Source: Panacagrimonas sp.
Lineage (GTDB): Bacteria; Pseudomonadota; Gammaproteobacteria; Nevskiales; Nevskiaceae
Direction of reading: 5' to 3'
Assembly (NCBI GenBank): GCA_021773655.1
Contig: JAJFJX010000042.1
Span: 1-9,678, forward strand
Length of the DNA stretch: 9,678 nucleotides
Shown here: positions 6,498 through 9,678 of the stretch, in pieces
Layout: every line of letters begins with the position of its first letter
How positions within the stretch are numbered: the first letter of the stretch is position 1
Position numbers and translations under genes: made by a program
The notes under the pieces: model-generated
Database searches by the model: none
What the model saw: the letters and a program-made list of their open reading frames with translations, nothing else
Told to the model about the DNA's origin: nothing

Positions 6498-7510
6498 AGC
6501 TCCTCCAGCAGATCGAGTCGGCGCCCTGGCGGCACGACTTCTACCGCACCCTGCGTGATCTGGAGAACGCCTATCCCCAGTATCCGCGCATCGGTCAGGC
6601 ACGCCGTCCGCAGGACGAACCGATCCGCTTCGGCCAGGACCCTTCGATGACCTTTGCGCCCGCCGTGTTCTCGGCGCTCAGGCCGGGCAAGCAGGGCGCG
6701 CCGCCGCGACTGATCCAGCAGTTCTTCGGCCTGTTCGGGCCCAACGGCCCCCTGCCACTGCACCTGACCGAGTTTGCCCGCCAGCGCATCCTGCACCACC
6801 GCGACGGCAGTTTCGTCCGGTTCGCGGATCTGCTGCACCACAGATTGCTCACCCTGTTCTACCGAGCCTGGGCGCAGGCCCAGCCGACGGTCAGCCTCGA
6901 CCGGCCGGCTTCCGACCGATTCAGCAGCTACGTCGGCAGCACCGTCGGCATGGGCATGCCCGAACTGCGCCAGCGCGACGCGGCGGGCGACCACGTGCGC
7001 CTGTACTTCGCTGGATTCCTGTCCCGCCAGGCGCGTTCTGCAGAAGGGCTGCGGTCCCTGCTCACCGGCTACTTCGAACTCCCCGTGCGAATCCTGGAAT
7101 TCGTGGGACATTGGCTGCGACTGCCACCTTCGGACCTGACCCGCATCGGCTCGGGAACCGCCGGTTGCGCGCTCGGCGTCGGAACCGTGCTCGGCGGTCG
7201 CGTCTGGGACCGACAGCACCGCATCCGGGTCCAGTTCGGACCGCTCAGCCAGAGCCAGTTGCAGTCCCTGCTGCCCGGTGGACGTCGGCTTCAACGGCTG
7301 GTTGCGCTGATGCGCCACTACCTGGGTTTCGAGCTCGACTGGGACCTGCAGATCATCGTTGACCGCCGCGAAGTCCCGGGCGCGCAACTGGGCGGCAAGG
7401 CTCAGCTGGGCTGGTCTTCCTGGATCGGCAGCCTCCCGCGCACACACGATGCAGAAGATCTGGTCCTGTCGCCCGAAAACATCGGGACGTCAGGACTCCA
7501 AGCCACCTGA
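6473..7510 (+). CDS. tssG: TssG, T6SS baseplate wedge protein
   Basis: This protein of 345 residues (349 if GTG 6461 is used) is normal for the TssG/ImpH/VasB family. It is the partner of TssF in the wedge and links to TssK. Signatures, numbered from ATG 6473, are HDFYRTLRDLE (21-31), the family's FxxLRxLE-like N-terminal helix, and GLFGPNGPLPLHLTE (86-100), the most diagnostic TssG motif. The central GYFELPVRILEFVGHW and C-terminal YLGFELDWDLQIIVDRREVP segments also fit. I prefer ATG 6473 because AGAGG (6456-6460) lies 12 nt upstream of it, whereas it abuts GTG 6461 directly. Both starts overlap tssF, by 25 or 37 nt. The tssH gene follows after 38 nt. Confidence 0.95.
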   Translation: MRHARDPLKLLQQIESAPWRHDFYRTLRDLENAYPQYPRIGQARRPQDEPIRFGQDPSMTFAPAVFSALRPGKQGAPPRLIQQFFGLFGPNGPLPLHLTEFARQRILHHRDGSFVRFADLLHHRLLTLFYRAWAQAQPTVSLDRPASDRFSSYVGSTVGMGMPELRQRDAAGDHVRLYFAGFLSRQARSAEGLRSLLTGYFELPVRILEFVGHWLRLPPSDLTRIGSGTAGCALGVGTVLGGRVWDRQHRIRVQFGPLSQSQLQSLLPGGRRLQRLVALMRHYLGFELDWDLQIIVDRREVPGAQLGGKAQLGWSSWIGSLPRTHDAEDLVLSPENIGTSGLQAT

Positions 7511-7535
7511 AGCACCATCCACCGACAAAATTCAC

Positions 7536-7540
7536 AGGAG
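7536..7540 (+). promoter_or_regulatory. Shine-Dalgarno of tssH/clpV (AGGAG)
   Basis: AGGAG ends eight bases before ATG 7549, an optimal spacing, and fixes the clpV start. A TTG five bases upstream (7544) is out of frame and opens only a shadow frame. Confidence 0.75.
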
Positions 7541-7548
7541 CCGTTGAA

Positions 7549-9678
7549 ATGGGAGAGATCAGCAGACCCGCAGTGTTCGGCAAGCTCAACAGCTTCGCCT
7601 ACAAGGCCATCGAAGGCGCAACGGTTTTCTGCAAGCTGCGCGGCAATCCGGTGGTGGAGCTGGACCACTGGGTCGCGCAGGTGCTGCAAAGCCCGGACAG
7701 CGACTGGCACCGCATCATCAAGCATTACGGCCTGGACAGTTCGGTCGTCGCCAAGGACCTGACCACGGCGCTGGACCGTCTGCCGCGGGGCGCCACGTCG
7801 ATCTCCAACATCTCGGATTCCATCGACACCGTGGTCAAGGAGGCCTGGCTGTTCGCCACCCTGGGATTCGGTGAAGGCGCGATCCGCTCCGGCCACCTGC
7901 TGCTGGCAATGACCAAGCGCCCCATGCTGCGCAGCGCGCTGAGTGGAATCTCCAGACAATTCGACCGGATCAAGTCCGAGGATCTGGCCGAGAATCTCGA
8001 CAAGATCGTAGGCGGCTCGCCCGAAGACGGATTGTCTGCCTCCGACGGCTCCACGCTGGGCGGCGCCGGCGCACCGGGTGAGGCCAGCGGCGCGATGGCG
8101 CCTGCACAGATGGGCAAGCAGGAAGCGCTGAAGAAGTTCTGCACCGATCTGACCGAGCAGGCGCGCAGCGGCAAGATGGACCCCATCGTCGGCCGCGACG
8201 ACGAGATCCGCCAGGTGGTGGACATCCTCATGCGACGGCGCCAGAACAACCCCATCCTGATCGGCGAGGCCGGCGTCGGCAAGACGGCGGTGGTGGAAGG
8301 CTTCGCCCAGCGCATCGCGCGCGGCGACGTGCCGCCCTCGCTCAAGGACGTCAAGCTGCTGGCCCTGGACATCGGCCTGCTGCAGGCCGGCGCCAGCATG
8401 AAAGGCGAGTTCGAGCAGCGCCTGCGTTCAGTGATCGACGAGGTGCAGGCCAGCGCGCAGCCGATCATCCTGTTCGTGGACGAGACCCACACTCTGGTCG
8501 GTGCCGGTGGCCAGGCCGGCACCGGCGACGCCGCCAACCTGCTCAAGCCGGCGCTGGCACGCGGCACCCTGCGCACCGTGGGCGCCACCACGTTTGCCGA
8601 GTACAAGAAGCACATCGAGAAGGACCCGGCGCTGACCCGGCGCTTCCAGAGCGTCACCGTCGACGAGCCGGACGAGAAAAAAGCCATCCTGATGATGCGT
8701 GGCGTCGCCAGCACCATGGAAAAGCACCACAAGGTGCAGATCCTGGACGAGGCGCTGGAAGCCGCAGTCAAACTCTCCAGCCGCTACATCCCCGCGCGCC
8801 AGTTGCCCGACAAGTCGGTGAGCCTGATCGATACCGCCTGCGCGCGCGTGGCGGTCAGCCTGCACGCCACGCCGCCGGAAGTGGACGACACCCGCAAGCA
8901 CATCGACGCGCTCAATACCGAGCTGGAAATCATCGGCCGCGAGAAGACCATCGGCATCGAAGTGGCCGAGCGCGAAACCGAAGCCAGCGCACAGCTCGAA
9001 ACGGCCCGGGAGAAACTGACCGGCCTGGAACAGCGCTGGGAAGAAGAAAAGGCGCTGGTCACGCAGTTGCTGGATCTGCGCGCCAAACTGCGGGCCGGCG
9101 GCCATCCGGTGGAAGGCACCGGCAGCAAGCTCGAAGCCGCCGCCGAAAGTACCGCACCGGCGCCGCCGCAGGTCACCGCGCTGACCGACGAAGAACGCGC
9201 CGCCGCGCTGGCCGAACTCATGGAGGTGCAAGCCAAACTCGCCGAACTACAGGGTGAAAGCCCGCTGATGCTGCCGACCGTGGACTACCAGGCCGTGGCC
9301 AGCGTGGTCGGAGACTGGACCGGCATTCCGGTCGGGCGCATGGCGCGCAACGAGATCGACACCATCCTCAAGCTGCCCAAGCTGCTGGCCAAGCGCGTGA
9401 TCGGCCAGGATCACGCCATGGAGATGATCTCCAAGCGCATCCAGACCTCGCGTGCCGGGCTGGACAATCCGCAGAAACCCATCGGCGTGTTCATGCTCGC
9501 CGGCACCTCGGGCGTGGGCAAGACCGAAACCGCCATCGCGCTGGCCGAGGCGCTCTACGGCGGCGAGCAGAACATGATCGTCATCAACATGAGCGAGTAT
9601 CAGGAGGCACACACCGTGTCCTCGCTCAAGGGCGCGCCCCCCGGCTACGTGGGCTACGGCGAGGGCGGCGTGCTCACC
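7549..9678 (+). CDS. clpV: TssH/ClpV, AAA+ sheath-recycling unfoldase (3' truncated by window)
   Basis: An open frame of exactly 710 codons runs to the window edge. ClpV proteins are usually about 870-930 residues, so most of the second ATPase module's C-terminal half is missing. Residues ~10-154 form the Clp N-domain, joined by a Gly/Ser/Ala linker (155-189). D1 carries Walker A GEAGVGKT (239-246), pore loop KGEFE (285-289), Walker B ILFVDE (307-312, followed by T-H) and the ALTRRF arginines (364-365). A charged coiled-coil middle region starts near 445. It is broken by a low-complexity Ala/Pro/Gly stretch near 515-545. The D2 lead-in is VVGDWTGIPVGRM, with Walker A GTSGVGKT (652-659) and pore loop GYVGYG (699-704). 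ClpV extracts and unfolds contracted TssB/TssC sheath for reuse. Its place after tssG, in a cluster with tagJ, separates it from the heat-shock ClpB it resembles. Confidence 0.96.
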   Translation, partial: MGEISRPAVFGKLNSFAYKAIEGATVFCKLRGNPVVELDHWVAQVLQSPDSDWHRIIKHYGLDSSVVAKDLTTALDRLPRGATSISNISDSIDTVVKEAWLFATLGFGEGAIRSGHLLLAMTKRPMLRSALSGISRQFDRIKSEDLAENLDKIVGGSPEDGLSASDGSTLGGAGAPGEASGAMAPAQMGKQEALKKFCTDLTEQARSGKMDPIVGRDDEIRQVVDILMRRRQNNPILIGEAGVGKTAVVEGFAQRIARGDVPPSLKDVKLLALDIGLLQAGASMKGEFEQRLRSVIDEVQASAQPIILFVDETHTLVGAGGQAGTGDAANLLKPALARGTLRTVGATTFAEYKKHIEKDPALTRRFQSVTVDEPDEKKAILMMRGVASTMEKHHKVQILDEALEAAVKLSSRYIPARQLPDKSVSLIDTACARVAVSLHATPPEVDDTRKHIDALNTELEIIGREKTIGIEVAERETEASAQLETAREKLTGLEQRWEEEKALVTQLLDLRAKLRAGGHPVEGTGSKLEAAAESTAPAPPQVTALTDEERAAALAELMEVQAKLAELQGESPLMLPTVDYQAVASVVGDWTGIPVGRMARNEIDTILKLPKLLAKRVIGQDHAMEMISKRIQTSRAGLDNPQKPIGVFMLAGTSGVGKTETAIALAEALYGGEQNMIVINMSEYQEAHTVSSLKGAPPGYVGYGEGGVLT

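Noticed and set aside
8479..8490. ClpV D1 Walker B reads DETH instead of the usual DEAH
   Set aside because: The catalytic Asp and Glu are retained and only the small following residue differs. I regard it as lineage variation, not a defect.
4119..9612. Many long minus-strand open frames (for example 4119-5027, 5514-6602, 6395-7447, 7725-8771)
   Set aside because: They lie antisense to clearly conserved T6SS genes. Their products are low-complexity Arg/Ala/Gly/His-rich strings with no recognisable domain. They arise from GC-rich codon bias.
1..9678. CRISPR arrays, tRNA/rRNA genes, insertion sequences, attachment sites
   Set aside because: No spaced direct repeats, transposase-like proteins, terminal inverted repeats or RNA-gene signatures were seen. 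Almost all of the window is T6SS coding sequence.

Overview
The window is a nearly continuous, single-direction (+ strand) type VI secretion system (T6SS) operon. The order is tssA (3' end only), tssB, tssC, hcp (tssD), tagJ, tssE, tssF, tssG, tssH/clpV (3' end cut by the window). From memory, this is the gene order of the Pseudomonas aeruginosa H1-T6SS block (tssA1-B1-C1-hcp1-tagJ1-E1-F1-G1-clpV1), and the proteins read as that TagJ-containing class. The DNA is strongly GC-rich with G/C-biased third codon positions. That, plus the H1-like layout, suggests a GC-rich Pseudomonadota, probably gamma- or betaproteobacterial. No marker here fixes the genus.

Layout. Bases 2-283 encode the C-terminal domain of the TssA cap/organiser protein. 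Bases 284-556 are the largest gap (273 bp). I see no credible gene there, but there is an 8-bp perfect inverted repeat and a small CCCC-GGA-GGGG hairpin. TssB and TssC (557-2613) form the contractile sheath. A 114-bp gap (2614-2727) holds a perfect 9-bp GC hairpin, an unusually T-rich leader and the strongest Shine-Dalgarno of the window, directly before hcp, the inner tube gene (2728-3210). TagJ (3247-4089) is the sheath/ClpV accessory protein. TssE, TssF and TssG (4107-7510) are baseplate wedge proteins, packed with short gaps or overlaps. TssH/ClpV (7549 to the window end) is the AAA+ unfoldase that recycles contracted sheath; 710 residues are visible.

How the genes work together. TssE/F/G form the cytoplasmic face of the baseplate. 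Hcp hexamers stack as the tube, TssB/C polymerise around it under TssA guidance, contraction fires the tube and spike, and ClpV, probably assisted by TagJ, disassembles the sheath. The membrane complex (TssJ/L/M), TssK, VgrG/PAAR and effectors are not in the window and would be expected in flanking DNA.

I did not find an undescribed system here: the genes are all recognisable T6SS core or accessory components. The points most worth a second look are non-coding: the hairpin plus T-rich leader before hcp, the inverted repeat in the tssA-tssB gap, and a contrast in ribosome-binding-site strength that follows the copy number of the parts.
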